Assembly (NCBI RefSeq): GCF_001700435.1
Contig: NZ_LYPC01000022.1
Coordinates: 1 to 64,000 of the forward strand
Origin: Paenibacillus pectinilyticus
GTDB taxonomy: Bacteria > Bacillota > Bacilli > Paenibacillales > NBRC-103111
Reading direction: 5' to 3'
DNA: 64,000 bases
Shown: piece by piece, positions 51,175-60,418 of the stretch
Numbering within the stretch: the first letter of the stretch is position 1
How the letters are laid out: the number at the start of each line of letters is the position of its first letter
Translations under genes and position numbers: made by a program
The notes under the pieces: generated by a model
The model's database searches: none
Told to the model about the DNA's origin: nothing
Seen by the model: only the letters and a program-made list of their open reading frames with translations

Positions 51175-52158
51175 ATGATAGTTCATGATCCCTCAAGATT
51201 AGCTAACGAAGCCCCGAGTGGGGCAGATATGAAAGCGCATACGATTCGTAAGCCCATTTCCTTCTTACAATTTGTCCTCAGACATAAAGCACTATACCTT
51301 ATGCTTCTTCCTGGCGTTGTCTATTTCATCATTTTCAAATATGTTCCCTTATTCGGCAGTGTGATTGCGTTTCAAGATTACAACATTTTTAGCGGTATCT
51401 TTCATAGCAAGTGGGTGGGCTTCAAATGGTTTGACCAGTTCTTTACGTACCCACAATTCACTCGGTTGCTCCGCAACACCATCATAATTTCGGTATATCA
51501 ACTCGTTTTTTCATTTCCTGCTCCTATCATCCTTGCACTTTTACTGAACGAATTACGCCAAATGGTCGTTAAAAGAGTGGTACAAACGATCGTTTACATG
51601 CCGCATTTCTTATCCTGGGTAATCATTGGGGGTCTCGGCTACATGCTGCTGTCACCCCAAATCGGATTAATCAATCAAATTGTCCGAATGTTCGATTATG
51701 AGCCCATAGCCTTCCTCCAAAAACCAGAATACTTTCGCACGATCATCATTTCGGCGGGTGTTTGGAAGGAGATGGGGTGGAATGCCATCTTGTTCCTAGC
51801 TGCTTTGGCTGGCATTAGTCCATCCTTATATGAATCAGCACGCATTGATGGTGCGAATCGATGGCATCAGCTGCGGTATATCACCATGCCGGGTTTGCTG
51901 CCCACGGTTATGTTATTACTCTTACTAAGAGTCGGCCATATTCTGGATGTAGGCTTCGAGGAGATCTATATATTTCTCAATCCAATTTCATTTGAGACAG
52001 GCGACGTTATCGATACGTACGCTTTCCGTGAAGGGGTTATTCATAGTCAATATAGCTTTACAACCGCAATTGGATTGTTCAAATCAGTGATCGGATTCCT
52101 TTTCCTGCTTGTTGCGAATCGCGTGAGTCGTGTAACAACGGGAGAAAGCTTGTACTAA
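51175..52158 (+). CDS. LplB/YteP-type polysaccharide ABC permease
   Basis: About 327 aa with six helices. Landmarks of the LplB branch are LYLMLLPGVVYFIIFKYVPLFGSVIAFQDYN, PAPIILALLLNELR and SWVIIGGLGYMLLSP, with the EAA motif SPSLYESARIDGANRWHQLRYITMP. It forms a channel with the next gene product. ATG 51175 follows GAGGAGAG; the frame to 51118 lacks a ribosome site. The ATPase is again not encoded here. Confidence 0.94.
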   Translation: MIVHDPSRLANEAPSGADMKAHTIRKPISFLQFVLRHKALYLMLLPGVVYFIIFKYVPLFGSVIAFQDYNIFSGIFHSKWVGFKWFDQFFTYPQFTRLLRNTIIISVYQLVFSFPAPIILALLLNELRQMVVKRVVQTIVYMPHFLSWVIIGGLGYMLLSPQIGLINQIVRMFDYEPIAFLQKPEYFRTIIISAGVWKEMGWNAILFLAALAGISPSLYESARIDGANRWHQLRYITMPGLLPTVMLLLLLRVGHILDVGFEEIYIFLNPISFETGDVIDTYAFREGVIHSQYSFTTAIGLFKSVIGFLFLLVANRVSRVTTGESLY

Positions 52159-52188
52159 GAGATGTTGTTGTAAAAAGGAGGTGGATCC

Positions 52189-53067
52189 ATGCGGATCCGG
52201 CGCACGCAAGGTGAAATTTGGTTCGATCGTTGTAATGTGGCGGTTCTTTCACTGGCCTGTCTACTGATGATTATTCCGCTCCTGAATGTATTAGCCAGCT
52301 CATTAAGCTCGACAGATGCCATGATTCATGCGGAAGTTCGACTGTGGCCTGTCGACATGAACTTTGATAATTACCGGACTGTGCTTGGCAATGCAAAGTT
52401 CTGGCATGCCTTCGGTATTTCACTATTTATCGTGACTGTCGGAACATTCATCAATCTGGCGATGACAGTGTTAACGGCATACCCGTTGTCGAAGTCCTAT
52501 TTACGAGGACGAAAAGTCGTATTGATCGGTGTTTTATTTACAATGATTTTCCAGCCTCCGATGATTCCTACCTATTTGGTGGTCAAACAATTCGGACTCA
52601 TCAACTCCGTATGGGCGATGATCATTCCTCTGGCTTTGAGCGCATTCAATTTGCTTATCGGAATCACCTTTTTTCGCTCCTTGCCGGAGCCATTATTTGA
52701 GGCAGCGCGAGTCGACGGCGTAGGGGAGTTTACAATCTTATTCCGGATTGTAATTCCACTTTCCATGCCGATAATGGTGACCCTGCTGTTGTTCTATGCC
52801 GTAGGCAATTGGAACAATTACTATACGGCGCTTCTCTACATCAACAATGCGGCTTTACATCCTCTTCAGTTGTATCTGTATTACGTGATTGCCCAATTCA
52901 ACATGAACGAAGCGATGTCCAAGGTGATCGAAACGACGATGGATGTATCGCCGCAAGGCTTACAAATGGCGACGATTATAGTCGCGACCGTTCCAATTCT
53001 TATCGTATATCCGTTCCTTCAGAAACATTTTATCCGAGGTGCGATGATCGGTTCTATTAAAGAGTAG
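52189..53067 (+). CDS. LplC/YtcP-type ABC permease
   Basis: The product is 292 aa with six helices. Branch landmarks are DNYRTVLGNAKFWHAFGISLFIVTVGT, TAYPLSKSYLRGRK, MIPTYLVVKQFGLINS and PLHPLQLYLY-like HPLQLYLYYVI, with the EAA motif PEPLFEAARVDGVGEFTILFRIVIP. AAAAGGAGGTGG precedes ATG 52189. Partner of the permease at 51175. Confidence 0.94.
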   Translation: MRIRRTQGEIWFDRCNVAVLSLACLLMIIPLLNVLASSLSSTDAMIHAEVRLWPVDMNFDNYRTVLGNAKFWHAFGISLFIVTVGTFINLAMTVLTAYPLSKSYLRGRKVVLIGVLFTMIFQPPMIPTYLVVKQFGLINSVWAMIIPLALSAFNLLIGITFFRSLPEPLFEAARVDGVGEFTILFRIVIPLSMPIMVTLLLFYAVGNWNNYYTALLYINNAALHPLQLYLYYVIAQFNMNEAMSKVIETTMDVSPQGLQMATIIVATVPILIVYPFLQKHFIRGAMIGSIKE

Positions 53068-53154
53068 AATCATCTTCAACAGAAAAGTAAACCGAAATTG
53101 GGTATGATGCCAATGGCATTTATCATAGCTTGTACTATAGGGAGGTTACCAACC

Positions 53155-54699
53155 ATGAGAAAGAACAAGAGAGCTTGGTCGGGGTTAGCATTAGCGTCCG
53201 TCATGCTAGTGGCGGGTTGCACGTCGGGCAATCAAACAGACAAAGAATCGGCGACACCAGCACCGTCAACAGCAGTGGCGACAGCAACGGCCTCCGTTGC
53301 CCCAACACCAGCGAAACCAGTCTCAATCAAAATGTTCAGTTCTGATTACGGCAAACCGGCTCCTGATATGAAAAGCACCTTCGTTACGTATATGGAACAG
53401 AAGACGAATACCGATCTGAACATCTCCTTCTTACCGCATGCGCAGTATCCAGATCAGCTCAAGTTAAAATTCGCATCCGGCGATTTCCCTGACGTCTACC
53501 AATCCTGGTCAGGCCCTGAAGCCGATCTTATCGCGAGTGGCAAAATACTTGAATTAAACGACCTCATTGATAAATATGGTCCGAACCTGAAGAAATACAT
53601 TCCGCAAGCTTCATGGGACGCTGTTACGGTGAACGGTAAAATACTCGCAGTGCCACAACCGAATCCACTCTCAGGCAGCGTCCTGTATATTCGGAAGGAT
53701 TGGCTTGATAAGCTCGGTCTTCAAGTACCTAAGACGTCGGATGAATTATTGACCGTGTTACGAGCGTTCCGAGATAATGATCCCAATGGGAATGGAAAAA
53801 AGGATGAGATTCCGTTCACCATGCGGGAAATGATTTCCTGGGGTGAGAATCTGTTCGGCATGTGGGGGGTAAACACCCAGTGGCACGAAATGTACGTCAA
53901 TAACCAAGTCCAATTTGCTAATATTCAACCAAACATGAAAACGGCGCTGGGCTTTATGAATACCCTGTACAAAGAAAAGTTGCTGGACTCGGAATTCCTG
54001 ACGAATTCCAAGGCAGTTGAAGAGCAGAAGATCAAGTCAGGGCTGGTCGGCATGTGGAATCATGCACCGTCCTTGGCACAGCAATGGCAGCAAGACGTTG
54101 CGGCTGGAGACAAAGCGGAACAGGTGAACGTTATCGCCATTCCGACACCTGTCGGAGCAGGGTATTCAGGGCCTGTAGGTACCAAGTGGAATCCGGTGAA
54201 TAAGACGTTTATTTTGTTCAAAAGCGCAAAAGATCCGGTAGCCATTATCAAATACCTCGATTGGCTCATGAGTGATGAAGGTCAGATCTTTACCGGCTTG
54301 GGTATCGAAGGCGATACGTATAAGAAAGACGGCAGTGGCAATATCGTGTTTGATCCGAATCGTCAGAAGGATATTCAGTTCTTGAGTGATATCTTTCAAA
54401 TGACGGGTTATAACGAAACGGTCCTCAAGGCCGGTACAACGCCAGAAGCATTCGCAAAAATCAAAGTTGCCAACGATATCGTAGCCAAGGAAGGCTTCCC
54501 TAATGAAGCTGTCGGTATGCCGCCAATTGCCAATGATCGCAATATGGGCACGATGTTCCAAGAGGCTGCCGCCAAAATTATCTTAGGTAATTCCCCAATC
54601 GATTCCTGGGATACCTTCGTTGCTTCTTGGAAGAAGCAGGGTGGGGATGACCTCATGAAAGACCGTACAGATTGGTACAATCAGAATCGTAAGAAATAG
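53155..54699 (+). CDS. LipO/YtcQ-type solute-binding lipoprotein
   Basis: About 514 aa. Lipobox MLVAGC (Cys 22) and a Thr/Ala/Pro-rich tether (24-60) precede the binding fold, with family landmarks FVTYMEQKTNTDLNISFLP, GDFPDVYQSW, LYIRKDWLDKLGLQVPKTSDELL, DNDPNGNGKKDEIPFT and YLDWLMSDEGQ. The DPNGNGKKDE loop is a calcium-binding-like element typical of this group. It captures polysaccharide fragments for the LplB/LplC pair. GGGAGG precedes ATG 53155. Confidence 0.94.
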   Translation: MRKNKRAWSGLALASVMLVAGCTSGNQTDKESATPAPSTAVATATASVAPTPAKPVSIKMFSSDYGKPAPDMKSTFVTYMEQKTNTDLNISFLPHAQYPDQLKLKFASGDFPDVYQSWSGPEADLIASGKILELNDLIDKYGPNLKKYIPQASWDAVTVNGKILAVPQPNPLSGSVLYIRKDWLDKLGLQVPKTSDELLTVLRAFRDNDPNGNGKKDEIPFTMREMISWGENLFGMWGVNTQWHEMYVNNQVQFANIQPNMKTALGFMNTLYKEKLLDSEFLTNSKAVEEQKIKSGLVGMWNHAPSLAQQWQQDVAAGDKAEQVNVIAIPTPVGAGYSGPVGTKWNPVNKTFILFKSAKDPVAIIKYLDWLMSDEGQIFTGLGIEGDTYKKDGSGNIVFDPNRQKDIQFLSDIFQMTGYNETVLKAGTTPEAFAKIKVANDIVAKEGFPNEAVGMPPIANDRNMGTMFQEAAAKIILGNSPIDSWDTFVASWKKQGGDDLMKDRTDWYNQNRKK

Positions 54700-54718
54700 G
54701 AAGAAATTGTTAATTGTA

Positions 54719-54731
54719 TGTAAACGTTTCA
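54719..54731. promoter_or_regulatory. cre-like site before the second histidine kinase gene
   Basis: TGTAAACGTTTCA is one base short of the symmetric cre TGTAAACGTTTACA. It lies 20 bp after the binding-protein stop and 74 bp before the kinase start. It may give CcpA control of the sensing genes. Confidence 0.55.
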
Positions 54732-54804
54732 CTGGTTGCTGATTCGGAGATGGAGTATGATGGAGATATCGTCCATCATACTCGTTCGACCGGAGGGTGG
54801 GTTC

Positions 54805-56592
54805 ATGTTTCACTATGTTCGACGTTCGTTGAAGTGGAAGTTGATTTCCATTATTACGGCGATCATCGTCGTAATTGTTGCTTCGATCGGTTATTTTAGC
54901 TATTACGAAACATCGAAGACGATTCGGGCCGATGTGGAGAGGTTTAGCAGGCAAGTGCTGCGGCAAGCGAACCTCAATTTGAACCGTTACTATAACGAGT
55001 ATGAACAGGAGCTTCTCATCATAGGCTCAAGCAAGGAATTTCGCAATTGGCTGCATTACGACAGCGATGATAAATTAGAGCTGGTTATGGCCTACTATAG
55101 CATGCGCAGTAATAACATGGATGCCTTCCTCGAGCAGCATCCGGAGATTATGTCGATCACACTATTCTCCAACAAAGGTGTGCAATACAACTATGCGCCT
55201 GTGTATGATCTGGATAAGGATTATGATTTGAAAGCAGAACCGTGGCTGCCGAGTATCGTAGATACAGGCAAATTTTACATTCATGTCGACACGAGTAAGC
55301 ATTATTTGAATCCCGACGGTACCATCCAACCACTGCATGTCATGACAATGGCCAAACGTTTCGGTGACGATGGTTATTTGAAAATGGATATTTCGCTCAA
55401 TACTGCCCAGAAAATCCTATCCGAAATCCATATAGGAGCGAGGCAAATTGGTGTTATTAGTGATGATGATGGAAATATTCTGGTTCATCCCGAGGGGGCT
55501 ATGATCGGTTCGAAGTTGGATGAAGATATTGTAGAGAGTATCAAATCTGCGGATTCGGGTTTTATTTTTCATAAAAAGACGGATGAAATGATTATCTTCG
55601 AAACGATTCCATTGACACATTGGAAGACGCTCGCCATTGTGCCCTACCATGATGTCGCAGGAAGCATTGATAAGGTTCGCTTAGTTACTATTTTAATCGC
55701 TTTACTAGGATTGTTCGTTTCAGTGGTACTTGTCATAGGCGTCACAACCTCGATTACGAAACGCTTGACTACCATGCGAAATATCATCAAGAAAACACAA
55801 TTGGGCAGATTCGACTTGCAAGTTGAAGTCTCTGGGATGGATGAAGTAGCGGATGTAGGGCTTGCCTATAATCGCATGTTAAACCAGCTCGAGGGCTCGA
55901 TTCAGCAGTTGACCGATTCTAAGTTGAGCCAGCAGAGGGCCATCTTATCAGCCTTACAATCCCAAATTAATTCGCACTTCTTATACAATACACTCGCGAC
56001 GATTCATTCGCTTGCGGACTTGGCAGGCCAACGTGAGATCGAGAATATGGCTGTCGCCTTGTCCCGGATGCTGCGTTACACCTCCAGCTATACGAGTGAA
56101 ATTGTATCCGTTGAGGATGAAATTAGGCATTTGACCGATTATTTGCAGATTATTGCGATTCGATTTACGAACGAAGTGACATATCAGATTGAGATTGACC
56201 CCGCCTGCGCAGATGCGGATTGCCTCAAAGCCATCCTACAGCCCATGGTGGAAAATAGTATTAAACATGGGATTGAACGTACTGGAAAACCGATTCATCT
56301 GGATATTCGCGTAGGGAAACTATCGTCAAGTCGAATCTTTATTACCGTTTCAGATAACGGTATAGGTTTCACGGATGCTAAGCTGGCAGAATTACAGCGG
56401 AAAATGAAGGGATCGGACACATGGAGTAAGTATAATGAGCTGGTACAGGTTGGACTATTAAATGTTCATTATCGGCTGAATATGTATTATCCGGATGGTT
56501 TATCAGGTATCGGTATCGCGAATGAACCAGGTGGCGGTGCATTGGTAACGCTTACTTTCCCTCTTGCCTATAATCGTAAACGAGGTGATTAA
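54805..56592 (+). CDS. YesM-type sensor histidine kinase
   Basis: About 595 aa. TM1 (about 12-33), a dCache-like extracytoplasmic sensor (34-290; LFSNKGVQYNYAPVYDL, TMAKRFGDDGYLKMDISL), TM2 (about 292-316), HAMP, phospho-acceptor His391 in LQSQINSHFLYNTLATI, and a HATPase domain (QPMVENSIKHGIE, GIGFTDAKL). The residue before the acceptor His is Ser, where NPHFLYNTL is the rule. ATG 54805 follows GGAGGGT. It is paired with the regulator that starts one base after its stop codon. Confidence 0.94.
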   Translation: MFHYVRRSLKWKLISIITAIIVVIVASIGYFSYYETSKTIRADVERFSRQVLRQANLNLNRYYNEYEQELLIIGSSKEFRNWLHYDSDDKLELVMAYYSMRSNNMDAFLEQHPEIMSITLFSNKGVQYNYAPVYDLDKDYDLKAEPWLPSIVDTGKFYIHVDTSKHYLNPDGTIQPLHVMTMAKRFGDDGYLKMDISLNTAQKILSEIHIGARQIGVISDDDGNILVHPEGAMIGSKLDEDIVESIKSADSGFIFHKKTDEMIIFETIPLTHWKTLAIVPYHDVAGSIDKVRLVTILIALLGLFVSVVLVIGVTTSITKRLTTMRNIIKKTQLGRFDLQVEVSGMDEVADVGLAYNRMLNQLEGSIQQLTDSKLSQQRAILSALQSQINSHFLYNTLATIHSLADLAGQREIENMAVALSRMLRYTSSYTSEIVSVEDEIRHLTDYLQIIAIRFTNEVTYQIEIDPACADADCLKAILQPMVENSIKHGIERTGKPIHLDIRVGKLSSSRIFITVSDNGIGFTDAKLAELQRKMKGSDTWSKYNELVQVGLLNVHYRLNMYYPDGLSGIGIANEPGGGALVTLTFPLAYNRKRGD

Positions 56593-56593
56593 C

Positions 56594-57703
56594 TTGTATC
56601 GTGTGCTCATTGTCGATGATGAGATGTGGATCCGTTCTAGTCTCGAAAAGAAAGTGAATGAGATTGACACCATGATCGTTTCGGATACGGCATCGAATGG
56701 ACAACTAGCGCTAGAATGGTTGGAGACACATTATGCCGACATTTGTATCACGGATGTTCGCATGCCTCTGATGAACGGGCTTGAGTTAATGAAGCAAATC
56801 AATGAGCGATTTCCGTGGATGGCCAGTATTGTGATTTCGAGTTACGATGACTTCTATTATGCGAAAGAGAGCATTCAAATTGGTGCTCTGGATTACTTGC
56901 TAAAGCCGGTTGAAACCTCTTTGTTACAAGATGCCCTCATGAAAGCCGCGCACAAAACCAACACAGCTCGTTATCATCTTGCCTTTCAAATCCTGCTCAA
57001 AAAGCTGCCCAGTCACCGACGATTGATGGAACAATGGGTCGGGGAAATCCACATGATCAAATATGATTCGATGCCTACGCTCGTCATTGATACGCTAGAA
57101 ATGCTGCAATCTTGGGTAGGGGATGCGTATTATTTACTGGACCAGCTAGCGACAGCTTGGGTGGATATGGTGTGTGAGGAATTTCGAACAGAGAAATTTC
57201 AAATTCAATTGGATATCACAGATGACGCCGAATTAGGCGAGAAGATGCTCACCATGGATAAGGTGCGAAGCTACTACCGCTTGTGCGCCGTGAAGAAGCT
57301 GGAAGAGGGCTCACTTCGGCTATACCAGATGGTGAAATCAGCGAAAGAGAATCCCACACGCAAGGTAATTAATGACATTAAACATTATCTGGAAGAGCAT
57401 TATGCAGAAAAAGTGAGCTTACAAGATATCGCGGACTATGCGAATATAAGTCGAACTTACATGGCGGGATTGTTTAAGCATGAGACAGGTATAACGGTAT
57501 GGGATTATCTCATTGCGATGCGATTGCGCAAAGCGAAGGAACTGCTCATGACGACTTCGAAGAAGATTTATGAAATATCGGCGGATATTGGTTATGAGAA
57601 TATCGTGTATTTCTCGAAATTGTTTAAAGAGCATTACGGCTGCAGTCCCCTCGAATATAAAAAACGAATGGAAATCAAGCCAGCGCTAGAGCCGCCGGTC
57701 TAA
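56594..57703 (+). CDS. YesN-type response regulator, short form
   Basis: About 369 aa. Receiver domain (D8/D9, phospho-acceptor Asp54 in ICITDVRMP, Lys in DYLLKPV), a short middle part of about 130 residues, and an AraC double HTH (about 268-365; VSLQDIADYANISRTYMAGLFKHETGITVWDYL and EISADIGYENIVYFSKLFKEHYG). It is shorter than the 541-aa regulator at 43499. TTG 56594 lies six bases behind GAGGTGA. It probably controls the transporter operon upstream and the hydrolase downstream. Confidence 0.93.
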   Translation: MYRVLIVDDEMWIRSSLEKKVNEIDTMIVSDTASNGQLALEWLETHYADICITDVRMPLMNGLELMKQINERFPWMASIVISSYDDFYYAKESIQIGALDYLLKPVETSLLQDALMKAAHKTNTARYHLAFQILLKKLPSHRRLMEQWVGEIHMIKYDSMPTLVIDTLEMLQSWVGDAYYLLDQLATAWVDMVCEEFRTEKFQIQLDITDDAELGEKMLTMDKVRSYYRLCAVKKLEEGSLRLYQMVKSAKENPTRKVINDIKHYLEEHYAEKVSLQDIADYANISRTYMAGLFKHETGITVWDYLIAMRLRKAKELLMTTSKKIYEISADIGYENIVYFSKLFKEHYGCSPLEYKKRMEIKPALEPPV

Positions 57704-57718
57704 GAGAGGAAGATTTGA

Positions 57719-58975
57719 ATGACCCAATTCTATCGGACAACTCGGTTAGGTGATCGTTGGATGTTACAAGATGGGGAAGGGAATCCCTTCTATTCCTTGG
57801 GGGTAAATTGTGTCAATTACGACATCGGGGAGCCGATGGAACCCTTGTTATCTGACAAGTATGGTGGTCCTGGTTGGTTTATTCGATGGGCAGATGAGAA
57901 GTTGGCCTTTCTACAGGAGCATGGTTTTAACACACTTGCTGCTTGGCATTTCCCCTATTATTGGGACTGCACCGTACCTAAGACCGTTGAAATCCGCATG
58001 TCGCGCTACGCGAAAATGGTGAATAATGGCTGGGGAGGCGGATATGGCTTCCCAGATGTGTTTGATGCGTCTTTTGCAGCTTCCGCGCATAAGGCTGCTG
58101 TCGAGATTCTGCATAACCGAGGCGGGGATCTCATTCATGATCCGACGGTTATTGGCTTTTTTACGGACAATGAGCTACATTGGTGGGGAAGCGGCGGGCA
58201 ATGGGGCGATAATGATCCCGGCGACGGCATGAACGGGACAGGGCTAGTCGATGATTTTATTCGCCTATCTGCTGATGCCTCAGGGAAGAAGGCATGGGTT
58301 CGCCATTTGGAAACGCGTTATGGTACCATTGAACGATTGAATGAAGCGTGGGATGCCGAATATACAGCATTCGATGATCTCTTGTGGCTGAAGGAATTGC
58401 GAACCCAGAAAGATAAGTTCAATGAGGATAAATGTCTCTTTTTGCGTGAAATCGCAGATACGTATTTTCAGACAACGACGGGGATTCTACGAATGTATGA
58501 TGCTGATCATCTCATTCTGGGCTGCCGAATGGTCGGTACAAGCACACCGGAGGTTATTTTTGAGGCGATGAAGGATTATGTCGACGTTCTTTCCTTCAAT
58601 TTCTATAGCTTTGATTTGCCGGAGCGTTGGCTGGGACGCATGTCAGAAATCGCTGGAAAGCCGGTGATGATCACCGAATTCAGCTTTTGTGCGGGGAAAG
58701 AAGCCGGGTTTGACCTCGTGACGAATGGAGCACAGAAGGTGTTAGTGCGTAATCAAGCGCGGCGAGGGGAATGCTATCGGGCGTTCGTGACACGTGCGGC
58801 TGAACTGCCGTATCTGGTTGGCACGCATTGGTTCGCGCTATACGATTACACGGCCCGCAATGGGCTCATCGGTAATTATGGGCTTTTTGATCGCGAGGAT
58901 AACGTTTGGCAAGAGTTCGCAGATACTGTGAAAAAAGTACACTTGGAACTGAATGCCATGAAGCTTCAGGAGTAG
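57719..58975 (+). CDS. clan GH-A glycoside hydrolase (agarase/beta-galactosidase-like)
   Basis: The product is 418 aa without a signal peptide, hence cytosolic. A TIM-barrel glycosidase pattern is visible, with Asn-Glu acid/base in FFTDNELHWW (E152) and a nucleophile in PVMITEFSF (E320), the usual strand 4 and strand 7 spacing of clan GH-A. WHFPYYWD and GTHWFALYDYTARNGLIGNYGL are further conserved-looking stretches. I cannot name the GH family; annotated relatives are often called beta-agarase or GH42-like. It likely degrades the oligosaccharide imported by the 51175-54699 system. The ribosome site is GAGAGGAAG. Confidence 0.83.
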   Translation: MTQFYRTTRLGDRWMLQDGEGNPFYSLGVNCVNYDIGEPMEPLLSDKYGGPGWFIRWADEKLAFLQEHGFNTLAAWHFPYYWDCTVPKTVEIRMSRYAKMVNNGWGGGYGFPDVFDASFAASAHKAAVEILHNRGGDLIHDPTVIGFFTDNELHWWGSGGQWGDNDPGDGMNGTGLVDDFIRLSADASGKKAWVRHLETRYGTIERLNEAWDAEYTAFDDLLWLKELRTQKDKFNEDKCLFLREIADTYFQTTTGILRMYDADHLILGCRMVGTSTPEVIFEAMKDYVDVLSFNFYSFDLPERWLGRMSEIAGKPVMITEFSFCAGKEAGFDLVTNGAQKVLVRNQARRGECYRAFVTRAAELPYLVGTHWFALYDYTARNGLIGNYGLFDREDNVWQEFADTVKKVHLELNAMKLQE

Positions 58976-59014
58976 AAGTTCATAACGGAATAGAACTCAC
59001 GTAAGGAGAAGAAT

Positions 59015-59560
59015 ATGAAAGTCATTTGTAAGACAAATCGTATGTCATTAGTTCAGCTAGATTCATCCTCTTGCGATTTGGTAGTGGATTATTTTAGTCG
59101 CAATCATGACTTTCTGGGGCAATGGGAACCGGAACGGGATGAAAGTTATTTCACTGCGGAGTTCCAGGCGGAATTATTAGTGAAAGAGTCGAAACTGTCC
59201 GAGGATGGGTTGTTGTTTAAAGCGTGGATGCTATATGACGATCAAATAATCGGCTCTATCGCACTAAGTAATATTGTACGCGGCGCGTTTCAATCCTGTC
59301 ATCTGGGTTATCGACTTGATGGCGAATTTCTCAATCGGGGATTGATGACCGAGGGAATCCAAGCCGTGATAGTTTATGCCTTCGATGAGCTGAAGCTACA
59401 TCGGATTGAAGCCAATATTATGCCACGCAACGCCGCTTCGATGAAGGTTGTGAAGAAGCTCGGCTTCTACGACGAAGGCCTAGCGCTGAAGTACTTGAAA
59501 ATCCACGGAGTGTGGGAGGATCATATCCATATGGTGCTTCGGAATACGGCGATGGAATAG
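59015..59560 (+). CDS. RimJ/RimL-type GNAT acetyltransferase
   Basis: The product is 181 aa. Motifs are CHLGYRLDGEFLNRGLMTEGIQAVIVYAF (acetyl-CoA loop) and HRIEANIMPRNAASMKVVKKLGFYDEGLALKYLKIHGVWEDHIHM, standard for the RimJ/RimL branch that acetylates ribosomal protein N-termini or other substrates. AAGGAG precedes ATG 59015. It ends at a strong terminator. Confidence 0.9.
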   Translation: MKVICKTNRMSLVQLDSSSCDLVVDYFSRNHDFLGQWEPERDESYFTAEFQAELLVKESKLSEDGLLFKAWMLYDDQIIGSIALSNIVRGAFQSCHLGYRLDGEFLNRGLMTEGIQAVIVYAFDELKLHRIEANIMPRNAASMKVVKKLGFYDEGLALKYLKIHGVWEDHIHMVLRNTAME

Positions 59561-59576
59561 GTAGGAAGCCAAACTG

Positions 59577-59624
59577 AAAAAGCTCCCCAATATCTGCACG
59601 GTTGCAGATATTGGGGAGCTTTTT
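59577..59624. terminator. terminator with perfect 22-bp arms
   Basis: Arms 59577-59598 and 59603-59624 are perfectly complementary around the loop CGGT, with A-run and T-run at the ends, so it works in both directions. The apex CTGCA-CGGT-TGCAG is the same dyad that recurs at 59695, 59745 and 60405. Confidence 0.92.
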
Positions 59625-59800
59625 GCGTGGAAAGAGTCGAAATGGCTACTTTGTTGGATTTGCAACGAATTCTAGGTGCGTGTGTGAAGAATATCTGCAA
59701 ATGTGCAGGCATTTTGGAGCTTTTATAAGGAAATAGCGTAATACCTGCGAATCTGCAGGCTTTTGAAGCAAGATGTGCATGGGGAAAGTGCAGGCGAGGA
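59594..59800. repeat. degenerate repeat with about 50-bp spacing and CTGCR-N4-TGCAG dyads
   Basis: Dyads CTGCACGGTTGCAG (59594), CTGCAAATGTGCAG (59695) and CTGCGAATCTGCAG (59745) are followed by related tails (GATATTGGGGAGCTTTTT, GCATTTTGGAGCTTTTA, GCTTTTGAAGC). Spacings are 101 and 50 bp, so a decayed unit may sit near 59645. Another dyad, CTGCACTTTTGCAG, is at 60405. No gene is supported between 59561 and 59903. Confidence 0.6.
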
Positions 59801-59903
59801 GCTAGAAGCATCTGGCTAAACTTGACATGACATTCACAGCACGGCATAATGATAAGACACCAATAGGTGTCCCATATGAAATGAACAGTCGGGAGAGGTG
59901 ACT

Positions 59904-60242
59904 TTGAACGAGAAGAGTCCAATACGAGATGTCTATGACGCGATTGCTGATCCAACACGGCGGAAGCTTTTACATCTTTTAGCAGAAGCGGATGAATTGC
60001 CTCTCTATGAGATCACCTTGCATTTCGAGATGGGGCGCACCGCGGTGTCCAAGCATTTGACAATCCTGAAGGAAGCTGGCCTCGTGACCGACCGTAAAGT
60101 AGGACGCGAAACACGGTTTCGTCTACAAGCTGCGCCGCTCCAGGAAATTCAAGACTGGTTGGCGTTTTATAGGAAATTCTGGATCAGTAACGTAGCGAGG
60201 TTGCAAGAATTGTTACAAGCGGAATTAGATGACATGGATTGA
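59904..60242 (+). CDS. ArsR-family regulator (AHSA1-associated type)
   Basis: About 112 aa. A winged-HTH with IADPTRRKLLHLLAEADELPLYEITLHFEMGRTAVSKHLTILKEAGLVTDRKVGRETRFRL; there are no metal-binding Cys, so it belongs to the group that usually sits beside SRPBCC genes. Here none follows; a terminator comes at 60250. TTG 59904 lies six bases behind GGGAGAGG; GTG 59898 touches that site. Confidence 0.88.
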   Translation: MNEKSPIRDVYDAIADPTRRKLLHLLAEADELPLYEITLHFEMGRTAVSKHLTILKEAGLVTDRKVGRETRFRLQAAPLQEIQDWLAFYRKFWISNVARLQELLQAELDDMD

Positions 60243-60249
60243 GATTGAG

Positions 60250-60275
60250 AAACCGCGCAGTGCGTGGTTTTTTGA
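60250..60275 (+). terminator. intrinsic terminator after the first ArsR gene
   Basis: AAACCGCGC pairs with GCGTGGTTT around AGT and is followed by TTT. It makes the ArsR gene monocistronic. Confidence 0.8.
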
Positions 60276-60404
60276 CGTTTATGGGGATGTGAAATGGGCA
60301 AGTGCAGGCTTCCCGTGTATTTCCTACTCTAAATTGGAAAAACATGTGAAAAAGATGTATATTTGCATCAATACACTTGCAGCAAGAGTTATTGATATTG
60401 GTAA

Positions 60405-60418
60405 CTGCACTTTTGCAG
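60405..60418. repeat. isolated CTGCA-N4-TGCAG dyad
   Basis: CTGCACTTTTGCAG is a further copy of the dyad found in the 59594-59800 repeat, on the other side of the ArsR gene. Related half-copies (GTGCAGGCTTCCCG at about 60302, CTTGCAGC at about 60377) lie between. Confidence 0.5.

Noticed and set aside
59521..59958. Minus-strand frame of 145 codons opposite the terminator and dyad repeats
   Set aside because: It crosses a perfect 22-bp-arm terminator and repeat DNA, has no ribosome site, and resembles no family.
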